A stretch of DNA of 12,695 bases from E44-bin32 sp041573795 (GCA_041573795.1 JBFFQB010000094.1:1-12695), one strand, 5' to 3'; positions 5,546 to 12,695 are shown, numbered from the stretch's first letter. Program-made: numbers and translations. The notes: a model not told the origin generated them from the sequence alone.

Positions 5546-8140
5546 ATGTCTTCTCCTAACCTTTCGCATCTCCTACGCGCCAGCCTATTCATCTTGATCC
5601 TTGGCCTGGCCAGTATCCCCTCACCAGCTTTTGCCGATACCTTTGTCGTCAATACCTTAGATGACACCAACGATGGCTTGTGCGACAGCAACCACTGCTC
5701 CCTGCGGGAGGCAATCGATGCCGCCAATAACTTCGCTGGACCTGACACGATCAGCTTCGCCGGGCTCGATGCGACCAGTGGAGATGTCACCATATTCCTG
5801 AACTCCGCCCTCAATCCACTACTTGACAACGGAACAACGATTGATGGCACAACGGTGATTGGATATGCCGGCGTACCGATAGTCAACGTTGTGAAGGGCT
5901 CGGGAGTGATCGAAGAAGGTATCGCCATCCAGGGAAGTAACTGCGTTGTTCGAGGCCTATCGATGGCAGGATTTTTCGGTGTACCAGGTTCCCCTGATCC
6001 CAAACCGGAGGACCTGATCGGGGGCGCCATCGTCATCTCGGGAAGTGGCAACATGATCGAAAGCAATGTTCTCGGTTGGGGCGCCTTCCCCAATAGTCGC
6101 GGGGTCTGGTTGGCCGGGTCTGGGAATAGCGTGATCGGGAATGTGATTTCCGGGAATTCGGTTGGGATCCATATGTCAGGTCCTAACCAGATCATTCGTG
6201 GCAACAAGATCGGCACGGATAGATCCGGGACTGTGGCAGTCCCCAATGGCTTTGGAATTTATGAGAGTTTAAATGCCGGAGGTGGACACTTCATTGGAGG
6301 AACGAACCCATCGGATCGAAACTTGGTTTCGGCTAATAACATTCACGGGATCCAATTAAAATCTGAGAACAGCGTCATTCAAGGGAACTTCATCGGGACG
6401 AATGCTTCTGGGACAGCTGCCTTAGGGAATAACGGTTCAGGTATTCGTATCAGTAGTGACAATAATCTGATTGGAGGTCCAGGGTCTGGTAATTTGATCT
6501 CTGGCAATGGTTCCGATGGAGTCATTCTCTCTTCGGCCAACTGGGTTAACAGCAATATTGTCGTTCAGGGAAATATTGTTGGCACAGATATATCCGGGAC
6601 AAACCCAATCCCGAACGGAGGGGATGGTATTTTCTTTATCGATGGCGGGGGTGGGATCATCGGGGGTTTGAGTCCAGGTGAGGGTAACCTTTCTGCATTC
6701 AATGCAGGAGATGGTATTGAGGCAGAGGGTCCGAATCAACAAATCTTGGGTAACACTAGCTTCAACAATGGATTCGCTGGTGTTGAGATTAATGGGGACG
6801 CTCTTATCAGTCAAAACAGCATCTATGATAATGGTGACGTCGGAATTTATGCCTCCCTGGGCGGTATGACCAATCCTCCTGTTTTCAATCCAAATAGCTC
6901 AGGGACTGTTACTGGAACGGCATGTCCGAACTGTACGATCGAAATCTTTATCGCCGATCCAGATCCAAGCGGTGCTGGCGAGGGTAAAGAGTATCTGGGG
7001 ACGGTGACGACCTCGAACAATGGCGATTTCAGCATGGCTTTACCCTCGGGGTTGTCCTATTGCACGCAAATCACTGCAACGGCAACAGACGGACGACCTC
7101 GCACCTCACGTTTCTCTCAAAATATCGCGGTAAATTGTCAAAAGTTCGGACCTTACTACCTTATCCCGATCTGGAGCTTCATTATCATCGTGTGCGGTGG
7201 TATCGGGATTCTTGTCCATCGCCTCCGACCTCATCTAACGCCCTTGCTCATTCCTGGGAGCTTTGTGTTCGGCGCCTTGCTCGGTGGCGGATTGCTCATG
7301 CTGGCAAATAGCCTTCCGAATGTGATCATCGATTTCACGCCTGAGGAACAAGTTCCCTATTCAGGCCAGATGCCCACGTGCGACACCTATCTCGATCCGA
7401 ACGGGCTTTTCCCACAAGATGGTGCCATGCTTGAATCCAATGGGGACCCCGTATTGGAATGGGTGACCTTAGGAAACTTACCTGGGGGAGCCATCCGGTG
7501 GAACGTTGAATTGGTTGAAGTAGGTGAAGGAGCAGCGACTCAGGTGACTTCACAGAACAGCATACCCATGTCGGCCTTTAGCATGATCCCGCTGCCGGGA
7601 AGTGCCTACGAATGGCTCCTTGTCGGCCAGAAGCTACTTCAGGATGGGCAGACCTGGCTGACCTTCTGTGCTCCCCAGACACCCTGGACATTTGCGATCG
7701 AAGACCAGCCTGACGGTGAAGGCGAGGGTGAAGAGCTCGAAGAACCACAACCAACTTCGACATCCGAAGCTATGGAAGAACCGATCTGTACAGCCCCCTT
7801 GATCACAGCGCTCATGAATATGACCTGTCGTAAAGGACCGCTCCAGGCGTATGAGGAGATGGGATATCTTCTTCAGGGGGAGACCGCGATCCCCGAAGGC
7901 GTGAGCACGGACGGCTTCTGGTACTGGATCCCCAATCCAGATTGGCTTGGCTACTGCTTTGTTGCAAGCAATGGTGTACAGGCGGAATGTGTCGAAGGGC
8001 TACCACCCATTGCAGCACCGCCCTTACCGACGGGGACTCCAACGCAGCCTGCCTGCTTGCCCGAGTTCGATCGTTCAACGTGCAACGATGTGGGTGGTGT
8101 CTGGTCAGCGGATACGGGGACCTGCCAATGTCCTGGATAA
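5546..8140 (+). CDS. Exported CSLREA/beta-helix surface protein with internal membrane hairpin and SH3-like tail
   Basis: This 864-residue protein starts with a signal peptide (about 1-30, likely cut after AFA) and the CSLREA motif at 51-56. A right-handed beta-helix follows at about 70-440, rich in Gly/Asn turns, with repeats of the GNxIGTxxSGT type. Residues 444-531 look like an Ig-like module with four cysteines. Two hydrophobic helices, about 537-557 and 567-588, flank a short basic loop (HRLRPH, 558-563). Then come a beta-rich module (about 612-720), an acidic linker, a bacterial SH3-like domain (CRKGP at 761-765, about 760-806) and a final C-GG-W-C-C cysteine motif (846-862). By the positive-inside rule both large parts face outside. 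The role is probably adhesion or polysaccharide interaction, but the ligand is unknown. The start is supported by AAAGGAG five bases upstream. It ends before a strong stem-loop. Architecture is typical of Anaerolineae. Confidence 0.9.
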   Translation: MSSPNLSHLLRASLFILILGLASIPSPAFADTFVVNTLDDTNDGLCDSNHCSLREAIDAANNFAGPDTISFAGLDATSGDVTIFLNSALNPLLDNGTTIDGTTVIGYAGVPIVNVVKGSGVIEEGIAIQGSNCVVRGLSMAGFFGVPGSPDPKPEDLIGGAIVISGSGNMIESNVLGWGAFPNSRGVWLAGSGNSVIGNVISGNSVGIHMSGPNQIIRGNKIGTDRSGTVAVPNGFGIYESLNAGGGHFIGGTNPSDRNLVSANNIHGIQLKSENSVIQGNFIGTNASGTAALGNNGSGIRISSDNNLIGGPGSGNLISGNGSDGVILSSANWVNSNIVVQGNIVGTDISGTNPIPNGGDGIFFIDGGGGIIGGLSPGEGNLSAFNAGDGIEAEGPNQQILGNTSFNNGFAGVEINGDALISQNSIYDNGDVGIYASLGGMTNPPVFNPNSSGTVTGTACPNCTIEIFIADPDPSGAGEGKEYLGTVTTSNNGDFSMALPSGLSYCTQITATATDGRPRTSRFSQNIAVNCQKFGPYYLIPIWSFIIIVCGGIGILVHRLRPHLTPLLIPGSFVFGALLGGGLLMLANSLPNVIIDFTPEEQVPYSGQMPTCDTYLDPNGLFPQDGAMLESNGDPVLEWVTLGNLPGGAIRWNVELVEVGEGAATQVTSQNSIPMSAFSMIPLPGSAYEWLLVGQKLLQDGQTWLTFCAPQTPWTFAIEDQPDGEGEGEELEEPQPTSTSEAMEEPICTAPLITALMNMTCRKGPLQAYEEMGYLLQGETAIPEGVSTDGFWYWIPNPDWLGYCFVASNGVQAECVEGLPPIAAPPLPTGTPTQPACLPEFDRSTCNDVGGVWSADTGTCQCPG
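6200..6631 (+). repeat. Internal protein-level repeats within the beta-helix
   Basis: The motif GNxIGTxxSGT followed by a PNG- or NNG-like turn and GI recurs at residues 219, 280 and 342 of the beta-helix protein, with periods of 61 and 62 residues. The first and third copies share PNG, the second has NNG. The repeat is conserved at protein level but diverged at DNA level, so it is an old duplication of several helix coils rather than a recent tandem repeat. Confidence 0.75.
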
Positions 8141-8166
8141 GCAAAGAGGTTGAAAGATAAACGCAT

Positions 8167-8210
8167 GAACTGGGCACCGCTGCATGACACATCCCAGCGG
8201 TGTCCAGTTC
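8167..8210. terminator. Long stem-loop between convergent genes (probable bidirectional terminator)
   Basis: A 16-base arm (8167-8182, starting GAACTGGGCACC) pairs with 8195-8210 around a 12-base loop, with a single G-U type mismatch. It sits between the stop of the beta-helix gene and the stop of the convergent lipoprotein gene, the usual place for a shared terminator. Only scattered T residues follow on either strand (TTCTTGCT on plus), so termination by the canonical route is less certain than the structure itself. Confidence 0.6.
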
Positions 8211-8233
8211 TTGCTGCATGATCGTGCATCACA

Positions 8234-9253
8234 TCAATTTCCTGCCAGATCGGACATCAAAACGTCCAGCACCTGCAACGCGGTGAGGTTGCGCACCGGC
8301 CAGGCATGGGTCATCGCTTCAGGATCAGCGAAGTTGTTCTCTGCCCACGTAAGGTGCTCACCATCCGGTTGTAGACCCTGATCAGGGAGCGACTGGAGCG
8401 ACAGCCAGAAGTTCCATAACGGCACCTCATATGCATTGGCGACCTCAGCGATGATAGCATTGATGCGGTGATCGCCTTCCAGGTTGTCACCCTTCGTAGC
8501 GAGAATTGGAATCACCCCACGCTCAATGCAGATCTCCACTATCTGTCGCAATTCTGCGTCAAATAACTCTGGCGTCCACACTTGATTGGTCCCCAGGGAA
8601 ATAATGGCAAAGCTCGGACGGTGGAGGCGTAGCTCACATTCGAGCGGAGATTCCTCCACATGGCACAAGTCATTCATCGCAAAGAGAGGATCAAGGATGC
8701 GAGTGGTGTTAAAACCAGCTCTGGCCGCAAGGCTCTCCCGGCCAAACGAGCCAGCGAAGTGTTTTATCACCTCAGCTAACTCAGGATGGAAGCCAAGATC
8801 ATAGTTATCAGGGCTGAGGTCGTAGATCGCCAAGAACCAATGGCTGGCGATCTCGCCATCCCCCACCTTCGAGAAAGCGCGGGGATTGTTCCCCAAGAGA
8901 AGTCCCTGTTTGTAGATTGCCAGGGAAGCAGCACTGAGTTCGGGGAGGATGGGTTGTGTCTTCCATAGGCCAGTAGGTGAGATCGTGTTGGCTGTCGGCG
9001 TGCTTTCCCGGGCAAGCGGTGGTGATGATGATGGCTTAACAATGGGGGTGCCGTCGACAGGCACAGTCCCAGTGAGAGAGGATGGGCCGGCCGTCGAGGG
9101 TGGTTTCGAGTTGAGACTACATGCAAGCAGCAAGCTCACCAGTACCAGCATGCCGAATATCTGTTTACTACCTAAACGAATGCAGGCAACGTTGCGTATA
9201 GCTCGGGTCGACGGATGATTGCTCGTCGCACTTCCATCATGGAGTGTTTTCAT
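8234..9253 (-). CDS. Lipoprotein with SGNH/GDSL-hydrolase-like domain lacking the usual serine
   Basis: The 339-residue product has a hydrophobic segment ending in a lipobox-like LLAC (C45), then a Ser/Thr/Pro-rich linker (about 46-95) and a globular domain. It should be exported and lipid-anchored on the outer face of the membrane. The domain has the SGNH block order: SKVGDG at 128-133 (block I), SLGTNQ at 219-224 (block III, Asn223), and DGEH at 297-300 (block V, Asp and His). The nucleophile expected in GDS is glycine 133 (codon GGC), so classical esterase activity is doubtful unless another residue serves. The N-terminus before the hydrophobic core is long (about 34 residues); no better ATG precedes the core and AGGA lies ten bases before this ATG. 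It follows the methyltransferase gene by 93 bases on the same strand and may be co-transcribed. Confidence 0.82.
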   Translation of the reverse strand: MKTLHDGSATSNHPSTRAIRNVACIRLGSKQIFGMLVLVSLLLACSLNSKPPSTAGPSSLTGTVPVDGTPIVKPSSSPPLARESTPTANTISPTGLWKTQPILPELSAASLAIYKQGLLLGNNPRAFSKVGDGEIASHWFLAIYDLSPDNYDLGFHPELAEVIKHFAGSFGRESLAARAGFNTTRILDPLFAMNDLCHVEESPLECELRLHRPSFAIISLGTNQVWTPELFDAELRQIVEICIERGVIPILATKGDNLEGDHRINAIIAEVANAYEVPLWNFWLSLQSLPDQGLQPDGEHLTWAENNFADPEAMTHAWPVRNLTALQVLDVLMSDLAGN

Positions 9254-9346
9254 GTTATAGCTATCCTATTGGATCGTTGCCCAACCCCACGTCTCTCGAG
9301 ATCCTTCATGCCCTCACCCGTGACCGCGCTCCTTACGTGCGCGAAA

Positions 9347-10060
9347 TTACCAAACCCCTGGCAGGAGTCGGAAAGCCGTGCGTTGGCTGTATTGCTGATA
9401 ACCCGGCAATTCCTCCCGCAAGGTTCGATCTTCAAGCTCCGTTCGCGTGATGAGAACCGCAAGGTAGATCGCAACGGGAACCAACCCCCACAAGGAGCCC
9501 AGTAATATGGGTGTGGCGACAATAGAGATAAGCCCACCCAGATAGCCCGGATGGCGTACAAATCGATAGGGTCCACTGCTGATGACGTGATGTCCCCGTT
9601 CATGTTGGATACGAACGACACCCGAGAAGAAACGGTTGACCACGAAAGCCCACGTAGCAAGGGCGTACCCTAAAACCAGCAGGATGAGCGCAGCGTTTGA
9701 AAGCCAAGCTGTGAACACGGGCGACCACGACCCGCGGTGATCGAGCCCAGTCACGATCAACACCACCACCGGCAGCACAAGCCCCACCAGCAGGGATAAC
9801 GTTCGATCCCAGCTTTTAGCATTATCAGCAGCCATACCTGTACCGCGTTCAGTCAGCTGGTCAGGGTTGACACGGGCAACGATCAGACGGCTTATGATCG
9901 TCGCGCCTACAGAGAGCCCGTAGTACCACCAACCCATCGGCCAGCGCAGCGTGCCTCCTGCCAGAAAGATCACAGCAGGGAAGAGCAAGGTATAGATTAC
10001 AAAGAAAATGTAAACATAGATTGGCACCTGCTTCTTTTGGTTCACCCCTTCTGCATCCAT
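9347..10060 (-). CDS. ICMT-type (isoprenylcysteine carboxyl methyltransferase family) integral membrane methyltransferase
   Basis: This 237-residue membrane protein belongs to the ICMT/phospholipid-methyltransferase-like group that uses S-adenosylmethionine at the membrane surface. About five to six hydrophobic segments are visible, near residues 12-34, 42-62, 88-105, 118-142 and 172-205. The SAM-binding signature GPYRFVRHPGY is at 163-173. The family's C-terminal pattern follows: RTELED at 206-211, ELPGY at 217-221 and a terminal RLLPGVW. The ATG at 10058-10060 is preceded by GAGG with five-base spacing. Bacteria lack the eukaryotic prenyl-protein substrate, so the real acceptor is unknown; a lipid or small hydrophobic acid is plausible. 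It heads a possible two-gene unit with the downstream lipoprotein. Confidence 0.9.
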   Translation of the reverse strand: MDAEGVNQKKQVPIYVYIFFVIYTLLFPAVIFLAGGTLRWPMGWWYYGLSVGATIISRLIVARVNPDQLTERGTGMAADNAKSWDRTLSLLVGLVLPVVVLIVTGLDHRGSWSPVFTAWLSNAALILLVLGYALATWAFVVNRFFSGVVRIQHERGHHVISSGPYRFVRHPGYLGGLISIVATPILLGSLWGLVPVAIYLAVLITRTELEDRTLREELPGYQQYSQRTAFRLLPGVW

Positions 10061-10124
10061 GCTAACCTCACTACAACCAAATACTCATACTACCTTATCT
10101 TCGTATCAGCCTTTATCGATGTGA

Positions 10125-10307
10125 CTGGCCACGATCAAGATTGATGGGAAGCTGATCAGCCCGAGCGGCGACGAACTTGGTCTCGAGGCCATGCGCAGGT
10201 GTAAGTATTTAGGATTGGTTAATGATAAGTTAAGTGGCTTCGAACCGCCAAAGATTCCGTTCGCTGAGACAGTCGATCGTAGTAAATCATTGTATATTTC
10301 AGTCTAA
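10125..10307 (+). other. Open frame without a good start in an intergenic region (possible gene remnant)
   Basis: Between a TGA at 10122-10124 and a TAA at 10305-10307 there is a 60-codon open stretch. Its translation looks protein-like (for example DGKLISPSGDELGLEAMRRC near its start). Its first half has mostly G/C third positions; the second half does not. The first ATG is at 10191 with only a poorly spaced GAGG before it. I do not recognise it. It may be the tail of a decayed gene or chance. Confidence 0.15.
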
Positions 10308-10330
10308 CCCCAATCTGGGAAGGAGACGGG

Positions 10331-10513
10331 ATGGATCACGAAGAGAAGCTCAGAATTGCCTGGCTCGAGATGATCGAGACCGGTTGTTATAACGCCTTTC
10401 CCCAGGAATTTTTCAAGGCCATTGATGCTCTTTTCGATGCAGGCGCCATCGAGATGGATGTGCGCGATGAATTAATCGCGCGTTATAGTGCAAAAAGTAA
10501 GGAGAGGGGGTAG
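10331..10513 (+). CDS. Small hypothetical protein, 60 residues, acidic and helical
   Basis: I do not recognise the family. The product is soluble, rich in Glu, Asp and Ala, and predicted mostly helical by eye: an amphipathic stretch at about 4-15, an aromatic motif (CYNAFPQEFF, 19-28), then two more helices ending in a basic tail. There are no membrane segments, metal-binding motifs or signal peptide. The ATG has a near-ideal AAGGAG five bases upstream, which is the main reason to call it. It stands alone on the plus strand, divergent from the methyltransferase gene and convergent with the ABC ATPase gene. It might be a regulatory or adaptor peptide, but no function can be assigned. Confidence 0.6.
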   Translation: MDHEEKLRIAWLEMIETGCYNAFPQEFFKAIDALFDAGAIEMDVRDELIARYSAKSKERG

Positions 10514-10671
10514 AGCAATCCAATACCGCGTTTGATTCCCTTTGTCATGACGGGGGGTCAAGGGGGTAACACGCCTTAGACGGCAAGGGTTTCCTGAATT
10601 CCTTTTACCCAACAAGGGGATTCGACGAGGAGGGAAACTTAAGCGTTCCAGTTTCCGTGGTTAATATTGTT

Positions 10672-12231
10672 TTAGAGCGATTCTTCCCCTTCGCGGACAC
10701 CTGCCATGAGCAAGCCAATCTGGTCAGCCTGGGCTCCTTCGCCGGGGACGATCCCCATGATTTCACCTTCGAATATGACCGCAATGCGATCTGAAAGCGC
10801 AAGGATTTCGTCCAGATCCTCAGAGATAAGCAGGGTGGCGATACCTTCCTGACGTTGCCGTAATAGCTGCTCATGGACATATTCAGTAGCACCAATATCC
10901 AGCCCGCGCGTCGGCTGTGCGGCCACAAGCACACGTGGGTGGCGTGAGAGCTCTCGAGCAAGTACCAGTTTCTGGATGTTACCACCCGAGAGGCTCCTAA
11001 CCAGCGTTTCTTGGGAGGGCGTCTTTACATTGAATAACTCGATCAAGCTCTCGCTGTGACGTTCGATTGACTTCATATCAAGAAATCCAGAGCGAGCAAA
11101 AGGAGCCTTATGATGCTCACGCAGGATCAGGTTCTCGGCAACCGTGAATTCGCGGATCATCCCATCCCGCATACGTTCTTCGGGGATATATGACAGCATT
11201 CGCTCCGTACGATCTCTAGGAGATAGCAAGGTGATGTCCTGCCCCTCCAGGACGATTCTTCCCTGGGTTGTGGGTCTTAGCCCCGTGATGACCTCTGCCA
11301 GTTCACGCTGTCCATTTCCTGAAACACCGGCGATCCCCAGGATTTCACCTGAATACACTTCCAGCGATACATTGTTCAATGCAGTTGTATCACGTTCACT
11401 TTGCGCTGAGACCCCTTCAAGGATCAGACGGACCTCCCCGCGCGCACGCGCAGGCTTATCTCGGCCAAAGCTGACCTCACGTCCGACCATCCAATTCCCC
11501 AGGTCAGCCTTACTAATCTCGGAGGTCGGTCGACTGCCAATCTTGCGGCCATCCCTGAGCACAGTGACACGCTGACAGATCTCAATCACTTCATGTAGTT
11601 TGTGCGAAATGAAGATTAATGCATGTCCATCTGCAGCCATCTGGCGCATGATACCGAATAACTCATCCACCTCCTGGGGAGTGAGCACAGCAGTAGGTTC
11701 ATCCAGGATCAGGAGTGCAGCCCCGCGATAGAGCGCCTTTATGATCTCGACCCGCTGCTGTTGTCCAACCGAGAGTTGCCAGATATATGCTTCCGGATCA
11801 ACTCGCAGGTTATACAGGTTCGCCAGTTCAAGGATGCGATTTGAAACTCGCTGAATGTCCGTGATTGGTCCGCGCGAAGAGGGCAATCCGAGAGCTACAT
11901 TTTCTGCAACCGTCAGGCTCTCGACGAGCATAAAATGTTGATGGATCATCCCGATTCCCAGGTTAATAGCATCGGTAGGAGAGTTTATGGTTACTGGTTT
12001 GTTATTGAGTAAGATCTCGCCCTCATCTGCCTGGTAGAGGCCATAGAGTATTTTCATCAAGGTGCTCTTACCAGCGCCATTCTCACCCAGGAGAGCGTGA
12101 ACTTCACCAGAGCGCACGTCGAAATCGACATTATCATTGGCGAGCACACCTGGAAAACGCTTGACAATCCCGCGCAATTCCAGTCTGTCAACCCGTATCT
12201 GCCCAGAGGGCAGCCTATCTTTTCCCGTCAT
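10672..12231 (-). CDS. Double-cassette ABC importer ATPase, nucleoside/BMP type
   Basis: This is the cytoplasmic ATPase of an importer of the type paired with BMP-family binding proteins (NupO/YufO-like), which usually takes up nucleosides. Counting from this ATG, the first cassette is complete: Walker A GENGAGKST at 49-57, Q-loop MIHQHF near 95-100, signature LSVGQQQR at 153-160, Walker B LLILDEPTA at 173-181 and switch His210. The second cassette is degenerate as usual in this family: GVSGNGQRE replaces Walker A at 302-310, the signature LSGGNIQK at 414-421 is intact, Walker B is AAQPTRGLD with the catalytic Glu replaced by Gln, and the switch His is Glu. I chose the ATG at 12229-12231 because AAGAGG lies seven bases upstream; a TTG at 12261 would add ten residues. 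The binding-protein gene ends 129 bases upstream. No permease gene follows. Confidence 0.93.
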   Translation of the reverse strand: MTGKDRLPSGQIRVDRLELRGIVKRFPGVLANDNVDFDVRSGEVHALLGENGAGKSTLMKILYGLYQADEGEILLNNKPVTINSPTDAINLGIGMIHQHFMLVESLTVAENVALGLPSSRGPITDIQRVSNRILELANLYNLRVDPEAYIWQLSVGQQQRVEIIKALYRGAALLILDEPTAVLTPQEVDELFGIMRQMAADGHALIFISHKLHEVIEICQRVTVLRDGRKIGSRPTSEISKADLGNWMVGREVSFGRDKPARARGEVRLILEGVSAQSERDTTALNNVSLEVYSGEILGIAGVSGNGQRELAEVITGLRPTTQGRIVLEGQDITLLSPRDRTERMLSYIPEERMRDGMIREFTVAENLILREHHKAPFARSGFLDMKSIERHSESLIELFNVKTPSQETLVRSLSGGNIQKLVLARELSRHPRVLVAAQPTRGLDIGATEYVHEQLLRQRQEGIATLLISEDLDEILALSDRIAVIFEGEIMGIVPGEGAQADQIGLLMAGVREGEESL

Positions 12232-12315
12232 ATGGATACCTCTTGAGGCCCACGCTGGCAATCGGGCGCATCAAACTTCGCTGAAGTCGTTAGCGCCTAC
12301 TTCTTGATCGATGTT

Positions 12316-12346
12316 GGCAGTGCCCGTATCCAATACGGGCACTGCC
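12316..12346. repeat. Perfect 14-bp hairpin between binding-protein and ATPase genes
   Basis: GGCAGTGCCCGTAT (12316-12329) and its exact complement (12333-12346) are separated by three bases. On the minus-strand transcript this makes a very stable hairpin 14 bases after the binding-protein stop and well before the ATPase ribosome site. No T-run follows on the minus strand (AACATCG), so it fits an intercistronic mRNA stabiliser or partial attenuator better than a full terminator. This is a known way to make binding protein in excess over the other subunits. Confidence 0.7.
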
Positions 12347-12360
12347 CTACTTGTCGTCTT

Positions 12361-12695
12361 CTAGTTACCAAAATCGATGACGATCGAGCCGTCCACGATA
12401 CCGGCTATGGTCGCCTCGGCTAAAGTTAACACTTCGCTGTCGAGGGCAAAGTCTGGGTTATAGACAATCTCTTCACCGCCGTTTGCCAACTCGATCCTGA
12501 ACGCCTGGCCTCCGTACGTCCCTTCCGAGATCAAGCCCAGCATCTCCATCAAGACCACATCCCAGCGATAGACCTGGTTGGCCACCACGATACCGGACGC
12601 CAGCGAAGATTGATCGGACTGCGTACCGAACCAGAGCACGTCATTCTCCTCGGCTACACCGATCGCTCCTACCACCATCTGCGCCGTTCCTGTCA
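12361..12695 (-). CDS. BMP-family (nucleoside-type) ABC substrate-binding protein, C-terminal part
   Basis: Only the last 111 complete codons are visible; the gene enters from the right edge. The frame stays open to the edge (TGTAQ precedes the first visible Met). Features of the BMP/Med/PnrA-like periplasmic-binding fold are present: a GAIGVAEENDVLWFG strand-turn-strand, SDQSSLASG at a ligand-contacting position, a VYRWDVVLMEML helix, and the C-terminal IVDGSIVIDFGN strand. The full protein should be a lipoprotein of about 350 residues that captures nucleosides or related compounds outside the membrane. It is followed on the same strand by the matching ATPase gene, which supports the assignment. 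The specific ligand is not determinable here. Confidence 0.88.
   Translation of the reverse strand, partial: TGTAQMVVGAIGVAEENDVLWFGTQSDQSSLASGIVVANQVYRWDVVLMEMLGLISEGTYGGQAFRIELANGGEEIVYNPDFALDSEVLTLAEATIAGIVDGSIVIDFGN

Noticed and set aside
5521..6246. 241-residue open frame on the minus strand opposite the beta-helix gene
   Set aside because: It is antisense to a strongly domain-supported gene, is rich in Pro/Ser/Thr/Leu as expected from a mirrored repetitive gene, and has no ribosome site or recognisable motif.
3060..9000. Search by eye for CRISPR repeats, IS ends or direct-repeat boundaries
   Set aside because: No regularly spaced identical repeats, transposase-like motifs or flanking target duplications were found. 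The only repeats are protein-level coils in the beta-helix gene.
10633..10656. GGAAAC/GTTTCC hairpin just past the ABC ATPase stop
   Set aside because: The stem is only 6 bp, mostly A/T, with a 12-base loop and no T-run downstream, so it is too weak to call a terminator.

Overview
The window looks like chromosome from a Chloroflexota bacterium, most likely Anaerolineae-like. This is inferred from protein style: a CSLREA/beta-helix surface protein with an SH3-like tail, a Thr/Ser/Pro-linked SGNH-type lipoprotein, a BMP/ABC nucleoside-type importer, and moderate GC by eye. I see no rRNA, tRNA, CRISPR array, insertion sequence or phage gene. Most of it is ordinary metabolic, transport and cell-surface gene content.

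Layout. 1-2028 (minus): a 3-hydroxyisobutyrate dehydrogenase-family oxidoreductase, followed by an MFS transporter of the fosmidomycin-resistance-like type that runs off the left edge. The two probably form one transcription unit. 2246-2467 (minus): a small protein with two CxCC knuckles. 2618-2645: a textbook intrinsic terminator that insulates this left block from the next gene. 2875-5196 (minus): a 773-residue fusion of an APH/hydroxylysine-kinase-like domain and a class III PLP aminotransferase-fold domain of the ammoniophospho-lyase type. This is the most interesting enzyme here, because one chain may phosphorylate an amino alcohol and then eliminate the phosphate and ammonia. 5197-5545: a divergent intergenic region with promoter-like elements. 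5546-8140 (plus): a large exported beta-helix protein with an internal two-helix membrane hairpin.

The right half has a strong 16-bp stem-loop between convergent genes (8167-8210). Two minus-strand genes follow: an ICMT-type membrane methyltransferase (9347-10060) and, downstream of it, a lipoprotein with an SGNH-hydrolase-like domain whose expected catalytic serine is glycine (8234-9253). A 60-residue orphan protein lies at 10331-10513 (plus). The right edge (minus) carries the C-terminal part of a BMP-family binding protein and then its double-cassette ATPase, with a perfect 14-bp hairpin between them. The permease genes that usually follow such an ATPase are not downstream here.

No complete new multigene system is evident. 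The items most worth a second look are the kinase-lyase fusion, the serine-less SGNH lipoprotein, the hairpin-anchored beta-helix protein and the permease-less transporter pair.
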